From assembly GCA_011772495.1 (NCBI GenBank), contig WVZL01000004.1, forward strand, positions 61,027 to 125,026: a stretch of 64,000 nt of DNA, in the 5' to 3' direction. The position numbers were made by a program, and so were the translations under genes. This DNA is from Candidatus Aminicenantota bacterium (GTDB lineage Bacteria > Acidobacteriota > Aminicenantia > Aminicenantales > Aminicenantaceae). Shown here in pieces: positions 8,650-18,670 of this stretch; positions within the stretch are counted from its first letter, which is position 1, and each line of letters starts with the position of its first letter. The notes beneath the pieces were generated by a model. It was not told the origin of the DNA. It did no database searches and saw only the letters and a program-made list of their open reading frames with translations.

Positions 8650-9678
8650 TTATTCTTGTTTAATTTCTATTTTGCATCCTAAAAGCCTCGAGGCCAGCCT
8701 GACGTTGGCTCCCTTTTTTCCTATGGCTAAGGAAAATTGATCTTTAGATACGACCGCTTCCATAAGGTTGTCTTTCTTGTCTAAGAAGTAAACATTAGCG
8801 ACTTTGGCCGGGCTTAAGGCAGCTTTGGCATAGGAGACCGGGTTTGATGACCATTCGATAATATCGATCTTTTCACCCTGGAGTTCTTTACTTATAGCTA
8901 GAATTCTATTGCCCTTGATGCCGATACAGGCTCCTATAGGATCAATATCCTTTTCTTTGGTTACGACCGCTACTTTTGCCCTATCCCCGGGTTGGCGCAC
9001 AATGTCTTTAATTTCAATATTTCCTTCGGCAATCTCTGGCACTTCTGATTCTAGAAGCTTGGCCAAAAATTTCGGATCGCTTCGAGAGACAATAACTTGA
9101 GGACCTTCGCTTCCCTTTAGGACCTGAGTAACAACGGCTTTCACTCTGTCTCCTATCTTGAATTCTTCATTCCATAATTTTTCCCGATAGGGAAGAAGAA
9201 CATCAATCTTGTTCACTTCAAGAATCATGTTCTGGTTTTTTTCAAACCTTCTCAAGACGCCAGTTAGAATTTCGCCTAGTCTGGGAGAGAATAGGGTATA
9301 GATTTTCTCTTGTTCAGCATCCCTCACCTTCTGGAAAATAACTTGCTTTGCTGCCTGAGCAGCGATGCGTCCTAAGGTTTCAGAAGGAAGATCGATCTCA
9401 ATTTCATTCCCCAGCTTCGCGTTGCGGTCAATTTTCTTTGCTTCCACGAGTGAAATTTCATGGGCTAGATATTGTGGTTTTTCGGCAATTTTTTTCACGG
9501 CAAAGACTCTGAGCTCGCCTTTTTCAGGTCGAAAGAAGATGTTTATCTTCTCGTTATGAGAAAAATACTTGGAAGAAGCCACCTTCAAGGACTCTTCGAT
9601 AGCCTTGACAATCACCTCTGTCTCCACTCCTCTTTCTTTGCTGAGCTGCTGAATAGTATTCCATACTTTAACTTTCAT
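8650..9678 (-). CDS. nusA: Transcription termination/antitermination factor NusA
   Basis: 342 residues from ATG 9678, where GAGG stands 8 bases upstream. A longer frame to 9771 would add a hydrophobic stretch not seen in NusA. The N-terminal RNA polymerase-binding domain (KVWNTIQQLSKERGV, VIVKAIEESLKVA), S1 domain (EILTGVLRRFEKN, GDRVKAVV) and two KH domains (DPIGACIGIKGNRI, KDQFSLAIGKKGANVRLA) are all visible. The C-terminal acidic repeats of the E. coli protein are absent, as in most bacteria. rimP, normally directly upstream, is missing. Confidence 0.96.
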   Translation of the reverse strand: MKVKVWNTIQQLSKERGVETEVIVKAIEESLKVASSKYFSHNEKINIFFRPEKGELRVFAVKKIAEKPQYLAHEISLVEAKKIDRNAKLGNEIEIDLPSETLGRIAAQAAKQVIFQKVRDAEQEKIYTLFSPRLGEILTGVLRRFEKNQNMILEVNKIDVLLPYREKLWNEEFKIGDRVKAVVTQVLKGSEGPQVIVSRSDPKFLAKLLESEVPEIAEGNIEIKDIVRQPGDRAKVAVVTKEKDIDPIGACIGIKGNRILAISKELQGEKIDIIEWSSNPVSYAKAALSPAKVANVYFLDKKDNLMEAVVSKDQFSLAIGKKGANVRLASRLLGCKIEIKQE

Positions 9679-9866
9679 CTTTGTAGCCTCAGATGGAGAG
9701 GAGCTTAGAGAGTCGAAGATTATAACTAAAATAGGAAATAATATCAAATGATACAAGAGAGGAGCAAGCATCCCGCTAGCGATGATATTTATTAAATTCT
9801 AGATAAGTTTTTAAAAGTTGCAGATGCTTCCAACTGGGGAAGAAGGTGATAAAAGCAAAATTTCAT

Positions 9867-11831
9867 TCACATGATCAGCGGGGCGAACACTAGGCTTACG
9901 ACCGCCATCAGTTTGATCAAGATATTCATGGAAGGCCCAGCCGTATCTTTCAAAGGATCCCCGACCGTGTCTCCGATAACGGCCGCAGCATGGACTTCTG
10001 TTCCTTTTCCACCTAAATTTCCTTCTTCTATCCATTTTTTGGCATTGTCCCAGGCCGCTCCTGCGTTGGCCATGAAGATGCCTAATAGCACACCGGAAGC
10101 TGTTGCCCCTGCCAAAAATCCTCCTAATGATTCAGGGCCAATGGCGAACCCTACCAGGAGAGGAACACCTACGGCTAAAAGACCAGGCAGAATCATTTCA
10201 GTTAAAGCCCCTTTAGTAACGATATCAATACAGCGATCAGAATCGGGCTTTGCTTTTCCCTCCATCAGCCCCTTGATTTCCTTAAACTGCCTTCTGATCT
10301 CCATCACCATTTTGTTCGCCGTTTTTCCCACGGCTTTCATAGTCAAAGAGGCGATGATAAAAGGCATAAGAGCTCCTAGAAGGAGGCCGATGACTGTCTC
10401 TACGCGAGTTAAACTTATCGAAGATAGGTTGGCTGTCTTTTGGTAGGCCGAGAATAGAGCCAGAGCCGTTAGGGCAGCAGAGCCGATAGCAAATCCTTTA
10501 CCTATAGCAGCTGTTGTATTCCCTAAGGCATCGAGTTTATCTGTTATTTTTCTAACCTCGGAACCTGCTTTCGACATTTCGGCTATTCCTCCTGCGTTAT
10601 CGGCAATCGGTCCGTAGGAATCTGTTGACATTACTATACCGATGGTGGCTAACATCCCGACTGCAGAAAGGGCTATGCCGTAGAGCCCGGCCAGCTTATA
10701 AGAGATAAAAATAGCAAGCCCGATGGTCAATAGAGGAAGGATAGTACTCTGAAAACCTATGGCCAAGCCAGTTATGATAGTGGGTGCGCTACCGGTTTGG
10801 GCTGTTCTGGCTATGGTCTTGATAGGCGGGCCTGAGGTAAAGTACTCGCTTTCCAGTCCGATCAATACGCCGGCGATCATCCCGCTTAGCACGGCCCAGA
10901 AAACACTCAGGTCCCCTAGGATAACTTTTACCGAGAAGAACGCGCCTCCGATAAACAAGAGTCCACTGATGTAGTAAGCATTCCTCAAAGCGGATTGGGG
11001 GCTAATGTATTTTAAAATACTTATGGAGAGGACGCCTAGGACTGAAGCTATCAGTCCGATGACGATCAGAAGCAAAGGAAGAGACATGTAATTCAGAGCA
11101 GGGGCCAAGGTTGCACCGATGGCTATAGAGGCGATCACCGAACCGACATAAGATTCAAAAAGATCAGCTCCCATACCTGCTGTATCCCCTACATTATCAC
11201 CGACGTTATCCGCGATGACTCCAGGATTTCTAGGATCATCTTCTGGAATACCAACTTCCACTTTGCCCACTAGGTCGGCTCCGACATCGGCGCTTTTGGT
11301 GTAAATTCCGCCACCAACTCTTGCAAAAAGAGCAATGGAACTGGCACCCATTGCAAATCCGTTGATAATCATGGTGTCTTTAGTGAATAGGAAGAACATG
11401 CAAATTCCTGCCACGCCCAAGGCCGCAACAGAAATTCCCATCACCGAACCACCAAGGAAGGCAATGGTTAAAGCTTCTGGAGTTCCGCCACGGATTGCTC
11501 CTTGAGTAGACCTGACAGCAGCCCGGGTTGATCCTTTTAAACCAATATAACCGGCCAGCATGGAACAGACGGCTCCTGTCAGGAAGGCCAGGCTCGTATA
11601 GATAGAGAAAAGTTTCCAGAGGATAAGGAAAACCGCCACCACAAATATGGATATGTATGCGTACTCTCTTCTCAAAAATACCATGGCTCCAGAATGCACA
11701 GCTTCTGAAATCTCCTCCATGAGCTTGGTTCCCTTAGGATATCTTTTAACCAAGAAGTAAAGAAACAGGGCAAAAAAGAGCCCTAGAAAGCCAATGATGA
11801 ATGAATACGGAATTAAATCTAATATTCTCAT
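9867..11831 (-). CDS. hppA: Membrane-bound ion-pumping pyrophosphatase (K+-dependent type)
   Basis: 654 residues from ATG 11831 ([11 protein letters not shown]); longer in-frame starts to 11906 add a non-family leader. The product is almost entirely transmembrane (about 16 helices). The catalytic loop [23 protein letters not shown] and the DNVGDNVGD motif that binds Mg-PPi are intact. [10 protein letters not shown] has Ala at the position that is Lys in K+-independent enzymes, so this belongs to the K+-dependent class, which includes H+ and Na+ pumps. It hydrolyses PPi and exports H+ or Na+ at the inner membrane. Which ion is pumped cannot be read safely by eye. Confidence 0.95.
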   Translation of the reverse strand: MRILDLIPYSFIIGFLGLFFALFLYFLVKRYPKGTKLMEEISEAVHSGAMVFLRREYAYISIFVVAVFLILWKLFSIYTSLAFLTGAVCSMLAGYIGLKGSTRAAVRSTQGAIRGGTPEALTIAFLGGSVMGISVAALGVAGICMFFLFTKDTMIINGFAMGASSIALFARVGGGIYTKSADVGADLVGKVEVGIPEDDPRNPGVIADNVGDNVGDTAGMGADLFESYVGSVIASIAIGATLAPALNYMSLPLLLIVIGLIASVLGVLSISILKYISPQSALRNAYYISGLLFIGGAFFSVKVILGDLSVFWAVLSGMIAGVLIGLESEYFTSGPPIKTIARTAQTGSAPTIITGLAIGFQSTILPLLTIGLAIFISYKLAGLYGIALSAVGMLATIGIVMSTDSYGPIADNAGGIAEMSKAGSEVRKITDKLDALGNTTAAIGKGFAIGSAALTALALFSAYQKTANLSSISLTRVETVIGLLLGALMPFIIASLTMKAVGKTANKMVMEIRRQFKEIKGLMEGKAKPDSDRCIDIVTKGALTEMILPGLLAVGVPLLVGFAIGPESLGGFLAGATASGVLLGIFMANAGAAWDNAKKWIEEGNLGGKGTEVHAAAVIGDTVGDPLKDTAGPSMNILIKLMAVVSLVFAPLIM

Positions 11832-12137
11832 TGGCCCGAATCTGAAAAAGATATTTTGAAGCACGAGGTATAACATAAAACGGGTGAGATTGCAATTTTT
11901 GCCCAATATGTGTCATTCAGCAGATCATTAATCTATTCAAAATAAAATAATTAACTAAAAACAAGGCACACATTGTGTATTTTTTTTGAAAATTTTTTTT
12001 TTTGCTTTTTGTAACTTATTGATTTTGAAAAAATAAACCAATGAATGGGAATGGCTTAAAATTTGCATAGTTTGATTGAAATGTGGAGCATTATTGAAAT
12101 TTGTGCTTCACTATTGACCACAAAAAAGCTTTGAATC
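11832..12137. other. Intergenic region between hppA and a divergent small gene
   Basis: About 300 bases of AT-rich DNA separate hppA (minus) from the plus-strand orphan. It contains an imperfect palindrome ACACATTGTGT near 11966 followed by T and A tracts, and long A/T runs near 11990-12005. Promoters for both divergent genes must lie here, but no pair of -35 and -10 boxes stands out clearly. Confidence 0.5.
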
Positions 12138-12497
12138 ATGGAAGAGAGCAAGAAGGAAAAGGAAAAAATGATGGCTCCAATTTCTTCTTCTAGGGCTTTG
12201 CAGATTGCCATGAAAGATTCAGAAACAAGCCGCTTTATCGTGAGCAATTTTTCTTACCCAGAACAAGGCCCTAAGATAGTTTCTCATAGATGGATTTCCA
12301 GGGATTGGCGAGGATACAGGTGGAATATAGAAATTATCGAAAAACACAAGTTTACCATGGGGAAGACAAGAGAAATGCTGAACATCGCTCGAATTGAAAT
12401 CGATTCTGAGGGAAGAATAACAAGGCGTCGGTTTTTGAGGAATATATTAGAAAATGAATACGAGAAATATTTGGGTAAAAAAGGCGCACTTCGGTAA
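12138..12497 (+). CDS. Small hypothetical protein, 119 aa
   Basis: A 119-residue, very charged protein with no membrane segment or signal peptide. It starts with a Lys/Glu-rich segment, then has a possible alpha/beta domain (ALQIAMKDSETSRFIV, WRGYRWNIEIIEKH, NIARIEIDSEGRITRRRF). The pattern of an alanine-rich helix followed by a strand ending in a polar turn (IDSEGRI) recalls PepSY-like domains, but I do not recognise the family. No Shine-Dalgarno is visible before ATG 12138. It is alone on the plus strand between minus-strand genes. It could be real: the frame spans the whole gap and the AT-rich promoter-like region precedes it. Confidence 0.5.
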   Translation: MEESKKEKEKMMAPISSSRALQIAMKDSETSRFIVSNFSYPEQGPKIVSHRWISRDWRGYRWNIEIIEKHKFTMGKTREMLNIARIEIDSEGRITRRRFLRNILENEYEKYLGKKGALR

Positions 12498-12575
12498 ACA
12501 TGCCGAACCGTTAAGAAAGAATCAGGAGAGATGAGAGCAAAGAAAAATATACAATTAAGATTAAAGAGCTAAAAC

Positions 12576-13931
12576 CTAGTAATTATTTGCCTTTTCTCCC
12601 TGGAGGCTATGAGGGCCACAAGAGGTGATAAGAACAGGCGCGAATTCCCCCGTTAAATCCTTTGGCGACTTAAAGTTCACAACCTGAAAGCCTTCGTTGC
12701 GGCCGGAGAAGACTTGAGGATTTTTCTTGCTTTTTCCCAGGCATAAAACCTTTATCACTCGACCGACCATAGATTCGTTTTTTTCCAGTTGTATGCTTTT
12801 CTGAAGCTCTTGAACCTCTATGAGTCTTCTTTTTTTGACTTCAAATGGAACGTCATCTCTCATCCGTGAGGCAGCTGTTAAAGGCCGGGGCGAGTAACGG
12901 AATGAGAAAATATTTGTGTAGCGGACCTCTTCCAATATTTTTAGGGTGTCTTGAAATTCTTTTTCTGTTTCCCCAGGGAAGCCGACGATGATATCAGTGC
13001 TTAAGCTGATACCGGGCATCAGATCCCTCAGGAGCTTAATTTTTTCAAGATATTCATCTCTTGTGTAGCCCCTATTCATCCGCCTGAGCACAGACGAGGA
13101 TCCTGACTGGAGGGGAAGATGAAGCTGAGGGCAGATTTTCTCTCCCTCCTTCATGGCTAAAGCGATATCTTGAGTGAAATTTGTTGGATGGGAGGTGATA
13201 AAGCGAATCCATTCTATACCTGGAATACTGTTCACTTCTCTCAATAAAGCAGAAAAATCTTTTCCAGAGGAAGCATCTCCATAAGAATTGACGTTTTGAC
13301 CTAAAAACTGGATTTCTTTATATCCGTTATCAGCCAAATCCCTGACTTCTTTTATGATGTTAGAGAAGGGCCTGAATTTTTCCCGACCCCGAGTGAACGG
13401 AACAATACAGTATGAACAGAAGTTGTTGCATCCTTCCATGATCGTCACAAAAGCACTGATGTCGCTTTTCCTTAAAATGTGCTCGGAAGGAATCTCCTTC
13501 CATTCGCGACTCCAACGGGTAGCCATGAATTTTTCCCCAAAGTGTTTGAGGATGACTTGATTCAAATCACTGTAGTTGTCAGGGCCGAGAACAAAGTCAA
13601 CTCCTGAATTTTTTTCCAAAAGCTGAGCCCGATGGAGCTGAGCCACACAACCCACAATCCCGATTATAAGATTCTTTCTTTTTTTTATTCGGGTCAAACG
13701 GCCTAGAAAGGAGAAAAGTTTTTCTTCTGATTTTTGCCGAACAGCGCAGGTGTTGACGATTATCAGGTTACTATTTTCCAAGGAATTAGATTTTTGTGCT
13801 CCTTCCTGGGCGAGGATTCCTCCGATGCGCTCAGAATCATTCTCATTCATTTGGCACCCGAAGGTATGAATGTAAAACTTCAGGTTTTTAAAATATACTT
13901 GTTTTTTTTCTGAGCCTGCTTCGATATTCAT
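12576..13931 (-). CDS. miaB: tRNA-2-methylthio-N6-dimethylallyladenosine synthase MiaB
   Basis: 451 residues. The N-terminal UPF0004 domain contains THTFGCQMN-like HTFGCQMNENDSERI, NTCAVRQ and GCVAQ, giving the three cysteines of the auxiliary [4Fe-4S] cluster. The radical SAM cluster motif is CNNFCSYC (CxxxCxxC), followed by the IVPFTRGREKFRP signature. A C-terminal TRAM domain completes the protein. The GCQMN form favours MiaB over MtaB and RimO. It methylthiolates i6A37 in tRNAs reading UNN codons. Two genes downstream of recN in the same direction, with a 52-base gap. Confidence 0.93.
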   Translation of the reverse strand: MNIEAGSEKKQVYFKNLKFYIHTFGCQMNENDSERIGGILAQEGAQKSNSLENSNLIIVNTCAVRQKSEEKLFSFLGRLTRIKKRKNLIIGIVGCVAQLHRAQLLEKNSGVDFVLGPDNYSDLNQVILKHFGEKFMATRWSREWKEIPSEHILRKSDISAFVTIMEGCNNFCSYCIVPFTRGREKFRPFSNIIKEVRDLADNGYKEIQFLGQNVNSYGDASSGKDFSALLREVNSIPGIEWIRFITSHPTNFTQDIALAMKEGEKICPQLHLPLQSGSSSVLRRMNRGYTRDEYLEKIKLLRDLMPGISLSTDIIVGFPGETEKEFQDTLKILEEVRYTNIFSFRYSPRPLTAASRMRDDVPFEVKKRRLIEVQELQKSIQLEKNESMVGRVIKVLCLGKSKKNPQVFSGRNEGFQVVNFKSPKDLTGEFAPVLITSCGPHSLQGEKANNY

Positions 13932-13983
13932 GATTGAAGGATTAATATATTACATAAGGAGAAGTTAAGGAAGGGCTTGTTTT

Positions 13984-15657
13984 TTAATCTCGAAGGTTAT
14001 GGGTGAGCATTTCCCGGGCATTCTTCAGGGAGGTTTCGGTGATGTGAATTCCTGAAATAAGTCTAGCGATCTCGGTAACTCTATCCTCAAACCCTAATAT
14101 TTTAACCGTAGTAAAAGTTCGCTCTTGGCTGACTTGCTTGTCGATTTTAAAATGATGAGGAGGAAAGGAGGCGATTTGAGGAAGATGAGTTATGCAGATC
14201 ACTTGATGTTGTCTGGAGAGATGCCGAAGCTTCTTAGCCACAAATTCAGCCGTTTTGCCGCCTATGCCAGCGTCGATCTCGTCAAAAATCAAGGTTTTGA
14301 GCTGGTCGCCTTCCTTGCCGATGGATCTCAGAGCAAGCATAATCCGGGAAAGTTCGCCTCCAGAAGCTATTTTTCTCAATGGTCTGAGCTCTTCGCCTGG
14401 ATTGGGGCTGATCAGGAATTCGACTTCTTCTGTTCCCTTTTCATTAACTTTTTCCTTTTCGTCTGATTTGAGCGGGATTGTGTCGAATTTTATCTTGAAT
14501 TTAGCTTTTTTCATCCCTAGAAGCGCAATCTCTTCCAAGATGTTTTTTTCTAAATCACGAGCTCTTTGTTTCCTTAGTCGGGCCAGCTTTTCAGCCTGTT
14601 TCTTGTATTCTTTGAATACAGCCTCAGTCTGAACGGCTAGGTCTTCGAGCTTCTCTTGGCTGGACGAGAGTTCTTGGTATTCTTTTTTGGCCTTTTGAAG
14701 ATAAGAGAGAATCTCAGGAATATTGGTTCCGTATTTCCTTTTTAATTTTTCGACCTGGCTCAGGCGCTCTTCTATGGATTCCAATTTTTCTGGGGATATG
14801 ATCTGCTTTTCTTTGAATTTGATCAAAAAATCTGAAAATTCTTCAAACACGATAGAGAATTGATTGATAGCCTCGGTGGTCTCCTTAAAAGTTTTATCGT
14901 AATCGCTGAGTTCGCTTACTACATTCTGAAGTTGGGACAATTGGGAAGAGACAGAGGTTTCTTCGGCATAAGAGAGAGCCAAAGCTTTTTCCACCAGGGT
15001 GCTGATTTTTTCGGCATTCTTAAGGATATTCCTCTCATAATGGAGATCTTCTTCTTCGCCAGACTTGAGCTCTGCTTTTTCGATTTCTTTTATCTGGAAG
15101 TCCAAGAAGTCGAGCCGTTGTTCACGATCTCTCTCTTTTTCCTCGAGTTCCTGCTTCACTTTAAAAAGCTTTTTAAGTTCGTGAGCAACCTGAGTCACTT
15201 TCTTCCTGATGGCCAGAGCTTGAGCATAGGAATCGAGATAATTTAGATGGTTTTCTACATGGAGAAGGAAGTCATGGTCATTCTGGCCGTAAATATCTAC
15301 GAGATAAGGGCTGAGTTGTTTCAATTTTTTGATGGGAACCAGGATTCCGTTCAGGTATCCTTTTCCTGTTCCCTGCTTAGGAATTTTCCTTTGAATGAAG
15401 ATTTCTTTTTCGGGAAAAAGATTTTTTTCCTCAATTTCAGTTCGAGGAAGGTGAAAGATGGCTTCAACTGAAGCCTCGTTTTTCCCGGTCCGGATCAAAT
15501 CGGCAGAGCCTTTCTCTCCCAAGAGGAGCTTTATACCATCGATGATTATTGATTTCCCGACTCCTGTCTCTCCGGTGAGGATTGAGAACCCCGTTTTGAA
15601 ATTCAGTTCGATATCTTCAATGGTGGCTAGATTTTGAATGCGGAGAGACTTAATCAT
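13984..15657 (-). CDS. recN: DNA repair protein RecN
   Basis: 557 residues from ATG 15657. This SMC-like ATPase has a Walker A motif GETGVGKSI near residue 32, a long central coiled coil rich in K, E and L, a signature region ending LRKIASGGELSRIMLALR, and Walker B LIFDEIDAGIGG. RecN binds 3' DNA ends and aids double-strand break repair. A TTG three bases earlier is also possible. It follows the subtilase gene by 18 bases and is separated from miaB by about 50 bases. Confidence 0.95.
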   Translation of the reverse strand: MIKSLRIQNLATIEDIELNFKTGFSILTGETGVGKSIIIDGIKLLLGEKGSADLIRTGKNEASVEAIFHLPRTEIEEKNLFPEKEIFIQRKIPKQGTGKGYLNGILVPIKKLKQLSPYLVDIYGQNDHDFLLHVENHLNYLDSYAQALAIRKKVTQVAHELKKLFKVKQELEEKERDREQRLDFLDFQIKEIEKAELKSGEEEDLHYERNILKNAEKISTLVEKALALSYAEETSVSSQLSQLQNVVSELSDYDKTFKETTEAINQFSIVFEEFSDFLIKFKEKQIISPEKLESIEERLSQVEKLKRKYGTNIPEILSYLQKAKKEYQELSSSQEKLEDLAVQTEAVFKEYKKQAEKLARLRKQRARDLEKNILEEIALLGMKKAKFKIKFDTIPLKSDEKEKVNEKGTEEVEFLISPNPGEELRPLRKIASGGELSRIMLALRSIGKEGDQLKTLIFDEIDAGIGGKTAEFVAKKLRHLSRQHQVICITHLPQIASFPPHHFKIDKQVSQERTFTTVKILGFEDRVTEIARLISGIHITETSLKNAREMLTHNLRD

Positions 15658-15675
15658 CAAGAATAGCCCATTTCA

Positions 15676-17043
15676 TCATTTTGAAGAGGTAATGATAGTA
15701 GGCACTAGGGACTTTTGCATGTTTGCTCGACCATGACCGAGGAATTCGTCAGTACCTGGATTTGTGGAGGAATTGACATCGTCGGCAGCAAAACGAATGA
15801 TATCCATTATTTCTCCTGCGGTTAGCCAGGGTTTGATGGTTTTTATCAAGGCAGCCAGGCCGGCCACATGAGGAGTGGCCACAGAGGTTCCTGAGCCGTA
15901 GGCATAAGGAAATGAGCCAGGTCCCCAGAACCAAGTGGGAACCGTGCTCAGGATATTTTCTCCCGGAGCCGCGACATCAACCTCAGGCCCAATATTAGAC
16001 TCCCACACTCCACCCGAGCTCAGGAACGTTACTCTTTGATCAACATTGTCTGTTGCGGCCACAGCTAAGCAGTAGGCATCATAAGCAGCAGGGTAGAGGA
16101 CTGCTCCACCTTCATTTCCTGCTGCTGCGACGACAACGACAGAAGCTTCGTAGGCGTATCTGACAGCTTCTTCCAGGCCTACGGATCCGATTTCTGCACC
16201 CAAGCTGAGGTTGACAACATGGGCACCGTTATCTACGGCCCAGATGATCCCCTCCATCACGTCGCTGAAGGTTCCCAAGCCTTCTTCGTCAAGGACTTTA
16301 ACAGGCAATATTTTGCAATCCCAGGCTACTCCAGCCATGCCTTCGTAGTTGTTGGTATCAGCCGCAGCGATGCCGGCGACCAGGGTCCCGTGATAATTGT
16401 CATCGGTGGCATCAAAGTCTTCGTTAACAAAATCTCGGCCGCCGTGGAGGATCTTTCCGAAAAGATCAACATGAAACATATCGACACCAGTATCGAGCAC
16501 AGCAATGATAATATCTTCATCTCCATTTGTTTCTTCCCAGGCCTCAGTGGCTTTAATGTCTGCTCTGGGTAATCCTTGAGGGCTGCCTGGAATTCCAATA
16601 TCCTGGCCCTCGTTATAAAGAGCATATTGATGTCTGAAAAGGCTGTCATTGGGAGTCACAGTCATATAAGCTATGTAGTTCGGTTCTGCATACTCGATAT
16701 CAGGGTCTTGACTCATCATGGAGATCATGTCCATGACTTCCACATCTTCTGGGATTTGAATTTGGTAGATGTCGAGGCGAGGAATTCTTTTTAAGTTCCT
16801 CGATTTGTAGGTGGTAATCCTAGACTCGATCTTTTGCTCTGAAAGACTTGGATTGAATTTGACTAAGACCTCACCCGAAGCATAACGCGGTCCCTGATAG
16901 CGAAAGGGTGCAATTTTATTCAGCGATATCGTATTGCCCTTTTCTCTTTTGTCATCTTCAATTCGTCTGGAGTCCTGAAAACTCCAAGAAAACGAAAAAA
17001 TAAGAATTATAAAAAGCACGAACAGGAACTTTTTTTCTTTCAT
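15676..17043 (-). CDS. Secreted subtilisin-like serine protease (S8) with N-terminal propeptide
   Basis: 455 residues. An N-terminal signal peptide (hydrophobic LFVLFIILIFSFSWSF) is followed by a fervidolysin-like propeptide (SGEVLVKFNPSLSEQKIE... DPDIEYAEPNYIAY). The catalytic triad is intact: Asp in IIAVLDTGVD, His in YHGTLVAGIAA, Ser in GSGTSVATPHVAG; the oxyanion Asn is in VAAAGNEGG. No C-terminal sorting or repeat domain is present. GGGAGG stands 6 bases before ATG 17043. The enzyme should act outside the cytoplasmic membrane on peptides or proteins. It is 12 bases from the upstream barrel gene. Confidence 0.92.
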   Translation of the reverse strand: MKEKKFLFVLFIILIFSFSWSFQDSRRIEDDKREKGNTISLNKIAPFRYQGPRYASGEVLVKFNPSLSEQKIESRITTYKSRNLKRIPRLDIYQIQIPEDVEVMDMISMMSQDPDIEYAEPNYIAYMTVTPNDSLFRHQYALYNEGQDIGIPGSPQGLPRADIKATEAWEETNGDEDIIIAVLDTGVDMFHVDLFGKILHGGRDFVNEDFDATDDNYHGTLVAGIAAADTNNYEGMAGVAWDCKILPVKVLDEEGLGTFSDVMEGIIWAVDNGAHVVNLSLGAEIGSVGLEEAVRYAYEASVVVVAAAGNEGGAVLYPAAYDAYCLAVAATDNVDQRVTFLSSGGVWESNIGPEVDVAAPGENILSTVPTWFWGPGSFPYAYGSGTSVATPHVAGLAALIKTIKPWLTAGEIMDIIRFAADDVNSSTNPGTDEFLGHGRANMQKSLVPTIITSSK

Positions 17044-17055
17044 GGTTTTCCTCCC

Positions 17056-17844
17056 TTAGAAGGCGTAGGCGACGTTGATCCTGAATCCAAAATCAATGCC
17101 TTTTGAATAGGGGAAAATACTGGCTTCCCCCCTGAGCTTAACCGCATCTGTCAACTCATAGATAGTACCCAAAGAGATGCCAAAGAGTGCTTCCCCTGAG
17201 AATTTTTTCTTTTCATTCCCCTTTAGAGTCTGGACCGTTTCATCCATCTCGAAAGTTCCCCATAGATAATTAAAACTCAGGAAGAGATAGGGATAGAAAT
17301 AATCTAGCCCTTGGTAGGTGATGAGAGGACCTGCCACAGCCCGCATCCAAATGGGCTTTCCTTCAACTTTTCCCGGCACGTTCAAAGTGCCAATCTCCCA
17401 CTCGTTCTTAACTCCCAGACAAAAAGCGAACTGCCCGAACAGTCCTATCTCGAAATTTCCCTGAGAAATAAGATCCTTTTTTATCTCTCCTCCGAAGAGA
17501 TAGCCGCCGATACCTCCAACATCAAGTTCCACAGAAAATGGAAGTTCTCGGAACGCCATTCCATCATAGTTGGAAGAAGAATATCCGAGGAGAAGGCCCA
17601 AGAAAAGACCTTCTTGAACTTCAAATTCCAGGTTCAGAGTAAAAAGCAGAGATTTGAGTTTGGAACTATAAATATTTTCATCATCTCCGTCCCCGCTCAC
17701 TGTCCTGGAGAAGAATTCAAAGCCGAGGGCTGGCTTTAGATTGATCGATGGCCTCGCTCCTTCTGTTTCCGACTGGGCAAAGGAGAAATAAGTCAGATTC
17801 AAGATGAGCAGAAAAATCATTGCCAGATGTAGGCGTCTCTTCAT
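17056..17844 (-). CDS. Outer-membrane beta-barrel protein, 262 aa
   Basis: A signal peptide (LHLAMIFLLILNLTYFSFAQ) is followed by alternating hydrophobic/polar strands with many glycines and aromatics, and the chain ends in FRINVAYAF, a good BAM signal. This is an outer-membrane barrel of perhaps 8-10 strands. AAGGAGG stands just upstream of ATG 17844. It is flanked by bamD (upstream, 11 bases) and the secreted protease, so the three may be one transcript. The specific function is not recognised. Confidence 0.7.
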   Translation of the reverse strand: MKRRLHLAMIFLLILNLTYFSFAQSETEGARPSINLKPALGFEFFSRTVSGDGDDENIYSSKLKSLLFTLNLEFEVQEGLFLGLLLGYSSSNYDGMAFRELPFSVELDVGGIGGYLFGGEIKKDLISQGNFEIGLFGQFAFCLGVKNEWEIGTLNVPGKVEGKPIWMRAVAGPLITYQGLDYFYPYLFLSFNYLWGTFEMDETVQTLKGNEKKKFSGEALFGISLGTIYELTDAVKLRGEASIFPYSKGIDFGFRINVAYAF

Positions 17845-17855
17845 TTATACCTCCT

Positions 17856-18638
17856 TTAGTCTTCTGTGTTTTTATTGATTTCTGACATTTTTTTTTGAGC
17901 CTTTTCAGCATACTTACTTTTAGGAAAGTCAGTTATGAGTTTGGTGAAATAAGGGATGCTTTGATCGACCTTGTTCCATTTGAAATAGGAATCAGCCAGA
18001 TAGAAATAAACCTCATCCATCTTAGAGTAATTGGGAAAAGTGGTGATAATTTCAGTTAACCTATCTGTCGCGGCTTGAAAGGCGCTTCTTTTATAATAAA
18101 AGCGTCCGATTTCGGAATTATGCTCAGCCAGCCTTTCTTCGCAATCTTCTATTTTTTCTTGGGCTGTTTTGGCTTCTTCACTCAAGGGATAATTGGTAAT
18201 GACCTTTTTAAATTCGGCCAGAGCCTGACGTGTTTTTGTTTGGTCTCTTCCCGGCTTGAGGACCTTCTTGTAGTAGGCCATTCCAATCTGGTATTGAGCA
18301 TAGGCGGCTCGAGGACTGTAGGGGAAGAGTTGAATGAACTCTCGATACTCGGAGGAGGCCAATATCATGCTTCCTTCATCTCCTTTCCTGAAGTAAGTGT
18401 CGGCGATAGCCAGTTTGGCCTGCTGAGCATAGAAGCTTTTGGGAAATGAATCTATGACTTGCCGAAAGTAAAGCCGTGCTTTCTCTGGATCCTTCTTTTG
18501 ATACTTTTCTCCCAGCTTAAATAGAGCTTCGTCTGAGGAGGCCACTTCTGGTGTAAGCTCGGTGTCTTTCTTACCACAATTAAAAGATGTTATGACAAAT
18601 ATGATGGTGAAAATGAGTAGCAATCCGTTTTTATTCAT
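17856..18638 (-). CDS. bamD: Outer-membrane assembly lipoprotein BamD (YfiO)
   Basis: 260 residues from ATG 18638 (GGAAGG upstream); a TTG at 18659 is less likely. A lipoprotein signal ends in the lipobox TSFNC. The mature part consists of five or so tetratricopeptide repeats with motifs such as KARLYFRQVIDSFPKSFYAQQA, SSEYREFIQLFPYSPRAAYA and FKKVITNYPLSEEA, as in BamD. BamD is part of the BAM complex that inserts barrels into the outer membrane. It sits directly upstream of a barrel gene. A generic TPR lipoprotein (CpoB type) cannot be fully excluded. Confidence 0.85.
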   Translation of the reverse strand: MNKNGLLLIFTIIFVITSFNCGKKDTELTPEVASSDEALFKLGEKYQKKDPEKARLYFRQVIDSFPKSFYAQQAKLAIADTYFRKGDEGSMILASSEYREFIQLFPYSPRAAYAQYQIGMAYYKKVLKPGRDQTKTRQALAEFKKVITNYPLSEEAKTAQEKIEDCEERLAEHNSEIGRFYYKRSAFQAATDRLTEIITTFPNYSKMDEVYFYLADSYFKWNKVDQSIPYFTKLITDFPKSKYAEKAQKKMSEINKNTED

Positions 18639-18670
18639 GATCTTGGTCCTTCCCTTCAATTATTACTCCT

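Noticed and set aside
11960..11985. Palindrome ACACATTGTGT followed by a T-run
   Set aside because: No plus-strand gene ends upstream, so it is not a terminator; arms are too short for an operator call.
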